A DNA stretch of 48,093 nucleotides from Spirochaetales bacterium (GTDB lineage Bacteria; Spirochaetota; Spirochaetia; JABEVK01), in NCBI GenBank assembly GCA_013044245.1, contig JABEVK010000053.1, positions 1 to 48,093 on the forward strand. Reading direction: 5' to 3'. The position numbers and the translations under genes were made by a program. This document shows, piece after piece, positions 15,524-22,608 of this stretch. Numbering within the stretch: the stretch's first letter is position 1; each line of letters starts with the position of its first letter. The notes under the pieces were generated by a model. The model had not been told where the DNA came from and did no database searches. It saw nothing but the letters and a program-made list of their open reading frames with translations.

Positions 15524-15655
15524 ATGCGAAAGTTCGTCGTTGGTTTAGCGTTGATGTTAGCCGTCTTCACTTTTCTGGGTGCCCTTAGCTACACAGACAA
15601 ACCAGACGCTAGTCCTAGTGCCAAGACGGTTTCAGTGTTAATGCCCCAAGGATAG
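15524..15655 (+). CDS. Small membrane peptide, 43 residues
   Basis: ATG 15524 sits just after AAAGGAAGAG, a good SD. The peptide is MRKFVVGLALMLAVF then FLGALSY, one hydrophobic helix with a positive N-terminus, followed by a ~20-residue polar tail rich in Ser, Lys and Asp. It is either a single-pass membrane peptide or a short secreted peptide with cut near LGALSY. An in-frame extension upstream to 15467 lacks an SD. It lies between the M23 gene (100 bases upstream) and the convergent M28 gene. Unrecognised; an SD plus a well-formed hydrophobic segment is the evidence that it is real. Confidence 0.55.
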   Translation: MRKFVVGLALMLAVFTFLGALSYTDKPDASPSAKTVSVLMPQG

Positions 15656-15667
15656 ATCGCCGCACAC

Positions 15668-16507
15668 TCAGCCGCGGAACAAAAACGGAATTGAACTTGC
15701 TAACTCGAGGAATTGTGCCATTAAGGGGCGGCTTTGAGGCCATAAGTTTTCCGGGACATCCTGCAAACTATGCATGGTTTGCCATGCGGCAGGCAGGGGC
15801 AAGCGCGAGGCTAGGTCTTGAGCAACCCGCTTCATATTCTGTTTTCGGTACACCAAAGCCTGCTTTTTAGGCAACAAGCTTATTTGCACGGCCGGTATTC
15901 CTGACCACAAAAACCCTAAATCATCAGAAAAAGGCGTGTCGATTTCTACAAAGTCTCCAGCTCCCGCGGCAGATAATAGGCGTCTTACCCACAAGCGCAA
16001 GGCTTTAGTGTTTTCATCGACAGCCTCGGCTTTTTGCCTCACACTTTCGCTCAGATGGCCTAACACAAACGTATCACCAATCCCTGTCATATCTAAGACG
16101 ATCACAAACGGTTGCCGACCAGCTGACTTCCAAAGTTGTCCTAAAAGACAAGCCCCCTGCTGTTGAAGTGAACGTTTGCCAAAGATTTCTTCTCCGTCAG
16201 TAAACACCACTCTACGGGGTTGGCGACCTTGTTGCACAAGCATCGGCTGCCGTGCCAGGTAGTCCAACAAATGGCGAACACTAGCACTGTTATCATTGGC
16301 GCCAGGAGTTCCCGGGTGACGATCATAGTGGGCTACCAGAATCAGTTCACCGTTTTCAGGAAGTCCTCGTTGGGTTTGCCAATGCGTCCACGGAGGCGTC
16401 GATATCTCGTGGATTTCACCCCAAAAGCCTAGGGCATCACCGAGCATCTCCTTGCGATTCGCTGAAAGGGAGCAAAACTTTTGGAACCACAGATCATCCA
16501 CCGACAT
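15668..16507 (-). CDS. M28-family zinc peptidase
   Basis: About 279 residues if it starts at ATG 16507; a GTG at 16582 would add 25. The M28 metal ligands appear in order: AHYDRH (His, Asp), GANDN (bridging Asp), DGEE (catalytic Glu and next Glu), VLDMTGIGD and WQTMHSLQD (final His). So it looks like an active aminopeptidase or related exopeptidase, or a glutaminyl cyclase-like member. No signal peptide is evident with either start. I prefer 16507 because the longer form would abut the divergent DD-carboxypeptidase start, leaving no room for promoters. The product is probably cytoplasmic; substrate unknown. Confidence 0.8.
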   Translation of the reverse strand: MSVDDLWFQKFCSLSANRKEMLGDALGFWGEIHEISTPPWTHWQTQRGLPENGELILVAHYDRHPGTPGANDNSASVRHLLDYLARQPMLVQQGRQPRRVVFTDGEEIFGKRSLQQQGACLLGQLWKSAGRQPFVIVLDMTGIGDTFVLGHLSESVRQKAEAVDENTKALRLWVRRLLSAAGAGDFVEIDTPFSDDLGFLWSGIPAVQISLLPKKQALVYRKQNMKRVAQDLASRLPLPAAWQTMHSLQDVPENLWPQSRPLMAQFLELASSIPFLFRG

Positions 16508-16543
16508 AGAAAATCTTTCTAACACAGGTAAGCCAGCTCTGTC

Positions 16544-16571
16544 TTGACCGTCGTCGACACTCAGGGATAAT
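16544..16571 (+). promoter_or_regulatory. DD-carboxypeptidase promoter, short leader
   Basis: TTGACC (16544-16549, 5 of 6), 16 bases, GATAAT (16566-16571, 5 of 6). The ATG at 16583 is 11 bases later and has no SD, giving a leader of about 5 bases. Confidence 0.65.
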
Positions 16572-16582
16572 GTAACATTCAC

Positions 16583-17827
16583 ATGCGTTCGTTCATAATT
16601 TTCACCCTTTTGGGTCTCACCGTTTCTTTAACTGCCCAAGCGTTGGATTCCCGCTTATCAGACCTGGTTCCCATGGCGTCGCGAGCCGTGTTGATGGATG
16701 TCACTTCAGGGAGGATCCTTTACCAAAAAAATGCCGAGGAGCCTTTACCCCCCGCATCATTGACTAAGCTCATGACCATGCATTTGATTTTTGAAGATAT
16801 TGCCAGTGGAAAGCTCAGCATGAACGAAGTGGTCCATGTGACTTCCGCCACTGATGCACGGGCCATGCCCCCTGGGTCTTCCTTGATGTTTCTACAAGCA
16901 GGTCAACTGGTGACTATCCGAGAGCTGTTAATCGGCCTCGATGTCGATTCAGGCAACGACGCCGGTCTAACACTTGCCGTTTTTGATGCAGGTAGCCAAA
17001 AAGCTTTTGTCAAAAGGATGAATGCCGAAGCGGCCAGGCTTGGCCTTACCCACACTGTGTACTATGATTCTTATGGTTACGACTCACGCAACCGGACAAC
17101 CGCCGGTGATCTTGCTAAATTTTGTCGATACTTCTTGAAGGTTCACCCCAATGTTTTGGCCATTACTTCGCAAAAAGAATTGGCCTACCCTTTGGCAGAC
17201 AACTATCCCGCTGGGTACCGAGGGATTATCCCCACCATCTGGCAAAAAAATCGCAACGAGCTGTTGTGGACCTATCCTGGCGCCGACGGCTTAAAAACTG
17301 GTTATATCGATGAGTCTGGCTACAACTTGGTGGGCACTGCCGAACGCAACGGTCAGCGCTTACTGGCAATCGTCTTGGGTGTACAAGCCCGAACAACGGC
17401 GCAAGGAAGCCGTTTGCGAACAAAAGCCGGTGAGATCTTATTGAACTATGGCTTTCAACGCTACCCTTTAGTTCAATTACCAGTTCCACTTTTACCCTCT
17501 GTCAAAGCCTGGTATGTTCAAGGACACAAAGTCATTGTTCAACCCCAAAAGATCAAGCTGTATCCTCTTTCTGCCGAAGAGCGAGCTGAAATTACGGTTC
17601 AGCCAGAATTACCTAGTTCAGTAATTGGCCCCTTTCCCGCCCATACCAAAGTGGGCACTCTGGTGTGGAGCCTGCCGGGCAAAGTTGTTACCTCGGTGAA
17701 TCTAGTTTCGGTGTCTTCAGGACACCCTGGTTCGTGGTGGCAAGATTTTTGGGACGCCATTCAGCTGTTCTTTCGTGGTCTTTTTGGTCACCAGCCACCG
17801 CTAAACCTTACTTCTGCCAATAAGTAA
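16583..17827 (+). CDS. D-alanyl-D-alanine carboxypeptidase (PBP5/DacA family)
   Basis: The protein has 414 residues, typical for PBP5/6 proteins. It begins with a Sec signal peptide ending around LTAQALDS. The serine-peptidase S11 motifs are intact: SLTK (in PPASLTKLMT), SGN (in DVDSGNDAG) and KTG (in DGLKTGYI). It removes the terminal D-Ala from pentapeptide stems in the periplasm and so limits cross-linking. A beta-rich C-terminal domain (~300-375) follows; the end (WWQDFWDAIQLFFRGLFG) is an amphipathic helix likely to tie it to the membrane. Its last 20 bases overlap the convergent GNAT gene. It uses a near-leaderless start. Confidence 0.9.
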   Translation: MRSFIIFTLLGLTVSLTAQALDSRLSDLVPMASRAVLMDVTSGRILYQKNAEEPLPPASLTKLMTMHLIFEDIASGKLSMNEVVHVTSATDARAMPPGSSLMFLQAGQLVTIRELLIGLDVDSGNDAGLTLAVFDAGSQKAFVKRMNAEAARLGLTHTVYYDSYGYDSRNRTTAGDLAKFCRYFLKVHPNVLAITSQKELAYPLADNYPAGYRGIIPTIWQKNRNELLWTYPGADGLKTGYIDESGYNLVGTAERNGQRLLAIVLGVQARTTAQGSRLRTKAGEILLNYGFQRYPLVQLPVPLLPSVKAWYVQGHKVIVQPQKIKLYPLSAEERAEITVQPELPSSVIGPFPAHTKVGTLVWSLPGKVVTSVNLVSVSSGHPGSWWQDFWDAIQLFFRGLFGHQPPLNLTSANK

Positions 17828-18620
17828 TCTCGAAGGGACCCTCTACGCTAAAGCCCAAAGACTGATAGAGCTTTTGGGCGCGATGGTTGTTTACTTTAAC
17901 AAAAAGACACGCTCCCCGGCCTGTGCGAGCCAGTTCCGCCAATAAAAATTGCAATACTCGGCGTTGAAGGCCCTCACCTCGTCGGTCAGGGCGTGTAAAA
18001 ACTCCTCCCAGTTGCCCCCAATCAGGTATCAAGGCATTTGTCCCAGCTTTGGCTAAGGGAATCCCGTCTTCTTCTAGCACCACATTCCAATGCGTCTGTA
18101 GCTGTTTTTGAAAGAGCCAATAGCTTGAACTGGCGCAAAAATCGGCTGGATCAAACAAAACCTCTTCTTTTTCGTACGCCTCTTGCAAAGGAAAAATCTC
18201 TTCAGCATCCTGAGGGAAAGCCCACCTCACAATTTGGCCCTCACGGAGAGTGTCTTGTTCGATCGGCTGACATGCACGGGTCATCCATAAGTATTCTACC
18301 CTTCTGGTTAAAAGGGCTGGCCACCAAGGTTCCCAATAACGAGTCCATGACGTTAAACCCATGACGGTAAAATTGCCACAGGACTTTGCCACCAAAGTCT
18401 CAACCTCAGCGCCTTCTTCAGCAGTGAGACTCCGAGTAGACCAAGGCAACCACAAGGACTGTTGACGCAAGGCCAGGATAGCGCCTTTTGTGGTGGTTCT
18501 CCATAACTTTGTCGACGCCGTTAACGCAGCCCGCAGCGCCGTAACAGGCGCCCCAGAAGTTGCTAAGTGTTGATCCCACTGAGGAAAGTCTGATCGCTGT
18601 ACTTGTTTCCAGTTTCTCAT
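17808..18620 (-). CDS. GNAT-family N-acetyltransferase
   Basis: The protein has 270 residues from ATG 18620, six bases after SD GGAGG. The stop of the GH3 gene overlaps by one base (TGATG), so it is translationally coupled. The GNAT core lies in the C-terminal third: a beta strand QLGGVFTRPD, then the acetyl-CoA loop RRGEGLQRRVL, then AQKLYQSLGF, the usual last motif. The N-terminal ~150 residues are a less conserved domain seen in many bacterial GNATs. Pairing with a NagZ-like hexosaminidase hints at amino-sugar or peptidoglycan-fragment work, but the acceptor is not known. Confidence 0.8.
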   Translation of the reverse strand: MRNWKQVQRSDFPQWDQHLATSGAPVTALRAALTASTKLWRTTTKGAILALRQQSLWLPWSTRSLTAEEGAEVETLVAKSCGNFTVMGLTSWTRYWEPWWPALLTRRVEYLWMTRACQPIEQDTLREGQIVRWAFPQDAEEIFPLQEAYEKEEVLFDPADFCASSSYWLFQKQLQTHWNVVLEEDGIPLAKAGTNALIPDWGQLGGVFTRPDRRGEGLQRRVLQFLLAELARTGRGACLFVKVNNHRAQKLYQSLGFSVEGPFEITYWQK

Positions 18621-20317
18621 CAAGGACCTCCGTCAGGCAGACCTGAAAAATGTAAAGGCAATTTTGCCGTGGGGTGCAACTGCCCATCCAAAACGGCAAC
18701 TGCAGCGTCAAAGGCATCCCAATCGGTCCCAAAAGCGGCGATGGCAGTTTTCACCCAAGGATATTTTCGCAAAGGCGCGGGAGAAAGCACGCTCACTACG
18801 GTCACTTTGTCTTTCCAAGGTTCAAGCACTTTCAAATATTCATAAGCGCCAGGAGTTGCCAACAAAAGCAGAATTCGCGAGGCCAAAGGGGCTTTCTGAA
18901 TAACCTCTTCACGGAACGCATCGTTATAGCCAAAGAAATGATAGTTATATTCAAGTTTAACGGCATCGGGAAAATGCTGTTTGACAGCATCATAAAACTC
19001 CCCATAGGGTGTGATGACTAAAAGGCCTTTTCCCGCTTCACGGGACCAAGGAAGGCCATCCTTCTTCAACAGGACAACGCTTCGTACCGCCTGACTAAAA
19101 AAGAATTGGTTGGCTTGTGTGTCAGGCAAGGCTAGGTGCGTTGGGTTGGGATAAAGCGGAGGTGCCAAGGGGCTTTTTAAAAACTTCAACTTCAGCAATA
19201 AATCGCGAGAAACTGCTTGTTGAACGATTTCTTTAAACGAAGGTTCAGCACGCATTTTGGCAACAACCGCCCAAAAGTCAGCAACTTCTAATTTGTCGGG
19301 CTGAGACAACAAAAGAAGGTCATTTCCTGCCGTTAAGGCTCGGATCGCCGGTTCTGTTTCACTCCAGTCGGCGGGTTTTGCTCCCACCATAAATAAGTCA
19401 TCGGTAATCACTACTCCCTGAAAGCCTAGCTTCTTTCGTAAAAGATCACGATTCAACCTAGGGTTTAGCGAAGCTGGTAACAGGTTCCCCGAAATTTGAG
19501 GAAAAGCCAAGTGGCCTGTCATAATTGCCGGCAATCCCTCCCGGATGAGCATCTTATACGGAATCATCTCGCGGTTCTTTAAGGTTTGCCAGGTATCCTG
19601 GATGATAGGTAGCCCGCCATGGCTGTCCTGCGACGTATTACCATGCCCAGGAAAATGCTTAGCCGTGGGGATAACTCCCGCATCCATTTCGCCTCGAACA
19701 AAAGCTGTTGCCAACCAACCTGCTTCATAGGGGTCGGCAGAAAAAGATCGAGGACCGATCACGTGAGCATCAGGGTTAATGTAGAGGTCGACACTGGGAG
19801 CAAAATTCATATTGACGCCCATAACGGCCAATTCATGAGCGAGATACTTTCCCGTATGGTAGGCGTCATAGGCCAGCCCTTCAGCCCCCAGAGAAAGGCT
19901 CCCAGAAGTCGCGCTGGTATTCCCTTTGATATGCCGTACCCAGCCCCCCTCTTGGTCGGTAGCGACAAAAAGCGGTATATGAAACGGCGAAACGGAAGCG
20001 GCCTTCTGGGTTAGGTCAACGGCTTGAGCGACCACCTGCGTATTCGGGGCATTCCAGCCAAAAATTTTTACCCCACCGAGTCCATAGGTTTCAATGCGGG
20101 AGAGGTACTCCGGTGAAGGGGTAATTCCCGCGTAGCCTAAAAGAAAAACTTGGGCTGCCAGTTGTTCGTCCGTCATCGAGTGAACTAACTGTTGGGCAAG
20201 CACCTTCGGAGGCGTGTTATCCCAAAAGCTAAGCGCCGGTAAAGCTTGCCCCCCCCAAAAAATCTGCAGAAAAACGCACACAACGGGGGCGCTTAAAGAT
20301 TGACTTATCCGTTTCAT
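18620..20317 (-). CDS. Secreted glycoside hydrolase family 3, NagZ-like
   Basis: The protein has 565 residues. An N-terminal hydrophobic stretch (residues ~8-29) suggests export. The GH3 hexosaminidase active-site loop is complete: KHFPGHG (220-226) with DSHGGLP (231-237), the NagZ-type Asp-His dyad; the nucleophile Asp follows in VITDDLFM. So the expected reaction is removal of beta-GlcNAc, as in muropeptide recycling or periplasmic glycan breakdown. The C-terminal ~200 residues form a second, Rossmann-like GH3_C domain. Classic NagZ is cytoplasmic and ~340 residues long, so this is the longer exported type. It is 60 bases from the divergent transglutaminase-like gene. Confidence 0.88.
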   Translation of the reverse strand: MKRISQSLSAPVVCVFLQIFWGGQALPALSFWDNTPPKVLAQQLVHSMTDEQLAAQVFLLGYAGITPSPEYLSRIETYGLGGVKIFGWNAPNTQVVAQAVDLTQKAASVSPFHIPLFVATDQEGGWVRHIKGNTSATSGSLSLGAEGLAYDAYHTGKYLAHELAVMGVNMNFAPSVDLYINPDAHVIGPRSFSADPYEAGWLATAFVRGEMDAGVIPTAKHFPGHGNTSQDSHGGLPIIQDTWQTLKNREMIPYKMLIREGLPAIMTGHLAFPQISGNLLPASLNPRLNRDLLRKKLGFQGVVITDDLFMVGAKPADWSETEPAIRALTAGNDLLLLSQPDKLEVADFWAVVAKMRAEPSFKEIVQQAVSRDLLLKLKFLKSPLAPPLYPNPTHLALPDTQANQFFFSQAVRSVVLLKKDGLPWSREAGKGLLVITPYGEFYDAVKQHFPDAVKLEYNYHFFGYNDAFREEVIQKAPLASRILLLLATPGAYEYLKVLEPWKDKVTVVSVLSPAPLRKYPWVKTAIAAFGTDWDAFDAAVAVLDGQLHPTAKLPLHFSGLPDGGP

Positions 20318-20377
20318 CTTCCTTTGTATTACCAGAAGATGGATGAATTTTCCAAGCTCTTCTTGTATTTTTAAACG

Positions 20378-21754
20378 ATGAATCGTTTTCTTTGGTCGCT
20401 TTTGATAACCTTTCTCGTCCTCACCTCGGCAGTGTGGTCACAACCCAGTGTAGTGCCCCTACCGCGAGGTCCTCTTACGCCCCTGCAAATTACTACCTGG
20501 GCACTCACCGTCTCGGGTGAAGACCCTCAAGAGATTCCTCAAAGCGAAGTGGTATTGGACACTTGGTACCGCACTCTTGAGGCCAAACTTTCTGGTTTAT
20601 CAGGAGCCGCTTTAGGTGATGCTCTTTTGAAAACTCTGCATCAAGAGTTTCTTCACCGCTACAGCACAGAACAAACGCGGCTTGATGTCTTGTTAAAAAC
20701 GGGCGACTACAACTGTGTTTCATCCGCTTTGGTATACCTGATTTTAGGCCGTCGTCTGGGACTGACAGTCGAAGCGGTCGAGGTACCCTCGCACGCCTTT
20801 TGCCGTGTTGAGGTAGGGTCCTGGGTCGATGTCGAAACAACGACAGCTCAAGGGTGGGATCCGGGTACCAAAAAAGCCTTCCATGATGAGTTTGGCCATG
20901 TGACCGGCTATTCCTATGTTCCCCCTGGCGATTATACCCAGCGGCGCAATTTAGATGCTCGAGGTTTACTGGGTTTAGTTCTGCAAAACCGCTGTTCTTT
21001 GTTACAAAAGCAAGGTCAGTTTCAACAGGCCATCCCTTTAGCGCTTGATCGTTGGGAATTCGACCGTTCCGAGGCTTCTCGTACCATGCTTGAAACCGTT
21101 TACAAAGATGCTGTTGCCGTCCTCAATAATCAAAAAAACTTTCAGCAAGGGTTAGTTCTGGTCAAAACTTTATTTTCATTGACGGGCCTCACGCCCACAG
21201 TTCAAAACTTAGCTTATGCCCTGGTAGCAAACCAGGTCCAACTTTGGTCCGCCCAACAAGAATATCAAACAGCCCAACAGCTCATCCAAGCCTGGGCGCA
21301 ACAAAAGATTCTGCGGCAGACCGAAGCGTCGAGTCTATTAAAAACTCTGACAGAAAACGAACTGGTGAAGGTGTTACCACAACTAACTCCCGAACAAGCG
21401 CAGGCCAAACTCGACCAAGCCGCGAATCAGGGCTACGTGACCGACAACCAAAAAAACCAATTTCTCGCCTGGATTTACAGCTCAGCAACCGAAAAAATCT
21501 TAAAGGAAAAAGGGTATCCCGCTGGAGTCGCCTACCTGAAACAATTACCCCCAGAGGTGCAACAGCTACCCGAATTACAAGAGCTTTACCACCAGCTGAC
21601 GCAGGCCTGGGCGGCTACCATCCATAATCAGTTTGCTCATTTGTGGAACGCTGGTCAGCACGAACAAGCGAAAAAGGTTTTACAAGAGGGACTAAACGAC
21701 TTGCCCACCAGTCAATTGCTACAACACGATCAAAGGCAATTGCCTGAAGAATAG
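20378..21754 (+). CDS. Exported transglutaminase-like protein with helical repeats
   Basis: The protein has 458 residues. A Sec signal peptide (MNRFLWSLLITFLVLTSAVWSQ) is followed by a transglutaminase/SirB1-like papain fold: Cys in GDYNCVSSALVY, His in VPSHAFCRVEV and Asp in WVDVETTT. The order Cys-His-Asp fits a cysteine peptidase or transglutaminase-type catalytic triad. From ~200 to the end the protein is helical with TPR-like repeats (QGQFQQAIPLALDRWEF, QQGLVLVKTLF, AGQHEQAKKVLQEG). The periplasmic substrate is unknown. No SD precedes the ATG. The 60-base region to the divergent GH3 gene should hold both promoters, but I see no convincing pair. Confidence 0.75.
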   Translation: MNRFLWSLLITFLVLTSAVWSQPSVVPLPRGPLTPLQITTWALTVSGEDPQEIPQSEVVLDTWYRTLEAKLSGLSGAALGDALLKTLHQEFLHRYSTEQTRLDVLLKTGDYNCVSSALVYLILGRRLGLTVEAVEVPSHAFCRVEVGSWVDVETTTAQGWDPGTKKAFHDEFGHVTGYSYVPPGDYTQRRNLDARGLLGLVLQNRCSLLQKQGQFQQAIPLALDRWEFDRSEASRTMLETVYKDAVAVLNNQKNFQQGLVLVKTLFSLTGLTPTVQNLAYALVANQVQLWSAQQEYQTAQQLIQAWAQQKILRQTEASSLLKTLTENELVKVLPQLTPEQAQAKLDQAANQGYVTDNQKNQFLAWIYSSATEKILKEKGYPAGVAYLKQLPPEVQQLPELQELYHQLTQAWAATIHNQFAHLWNAGQHEQAKKVLQEGLNDLPTSQLLQHDQRQLPEE

Positions 21755-21810
21755 CACCCCTGATAAGTCGACCTTGTGAACTCGTTTTCGGTTTCTTTTT
21801 CGGTTTCTTT

Positions 21811-22608
21811 CTAAGCTTCTTTGTAGGCTACACCCGAAATAACGCGTCTTCCATGCGCATAGGTGAGTTCCGAAAGCGTTGCCACCCGGTAACCTGAAAC
21901 CTCAAAGTCGCTTTCATTACGAATTTTTTCTCGAAAAGCATCGTCGTGTTCGAGTGTCTCGATCAGATCAGCATTTTGACACAGAACCAGAACGTGATCA
22001 CCATAGCACACGCAATCAAACGGCGTAAATTTCGCCAACACAGCAGGAGCTCCCGCTGTGGCGGCTCGGACAGCAGCAGTCTCAATCGAGGCTTGCTTGG
22101 CTTCTAGCTTGATCATGCGGGCTTTTGCATCAGGTACCGCTTCGCCAATGGCCTGGCTCACCCAGTCGAGAAGATGCTCTCGAAGTTCTGTGAGGCTTTC
22201 GAGTTGTTGAAAATTTTCAAGGACATCAGAACCCGAAAGTACCTTGGCAAGGCCAGAAATTTCTTTTAAATACAAGTTTCGCTGGGCATCGGGTACGTAA
22301 TACATCACCAAAAGGTGAACCGGTTTACCATCAATAGCGTTGTAATCAATGCCCTTCGGAGACCAGCCCACGGCACAAAGCAGTTCACCATCAGCGGTGG
22401 TGCGGCAATGGGGAACGGCAACCCCCTTGCCGATTCCGGTGTTGAAAGTCGCTTCACGATCCATGACAGCTTTCACAAGATCTGTTCCCGAACCTATATC
22501 GGGTATAGCCTCAATAAGGAGCGCCAGGTATTCCAAAGCTTTATCTTTGCTTACCTCGGGCAACTCGACCAAACGGCCTTCTTGCAGTGCGTCTAGCAAA
22601 CTTCTCAT
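21811..22608 (-). CDS. PTS EIIA (fructose/nitrogen-type)-like protein
   Basis: The protein has 265 residues. Residues ~1-150 read as a PTS_EIIA_2 domain with the phospho-acceptor His67 in GVAVPHCRT, the same context as PtsN/FruA EIIA. The later ~115 residues are not recognised. The start ATG overlaps the stop of the MgtA-type gene (ATGA), so the two are translated together. In this setting the EIIA is more likely a regulator of cation transport, as PtsN is for K+ systems, than a sugar-uptake part; no EIIB or EIIC gene is nearby. That role is an inference. Confidence 0.75.
   Translation of the reverse strand: MRSLLDALQEGRLVELPEVSKDKALEYLALLIEAIPDIGSGTDLVKAVMDREATFNTGIGKGVAVPHCRTTADGELLCAVGWSPKGIDYNAIDGKPVHLLVMYYVPDAQRNLYLKEISGLAKVLSGSDVLENFQQLESLTELREHLLDWVSQAIGEAVPDAKARMIKLEAKQASIETAAVRAATAGAPAVLAKFTPFDCVCYGDHVLVLCQNADLIETLEHDDAFREKIRNESDFEVSGYRVATLSELTYAHGRRVISGVAYKEA

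Noticed and set aside
21784-21810. Two copies of a TTTTCGGTTTCT-like unit between convergent genes
   Set aside because: Short, imperfect and AT-rich; no clear hairpin or site.
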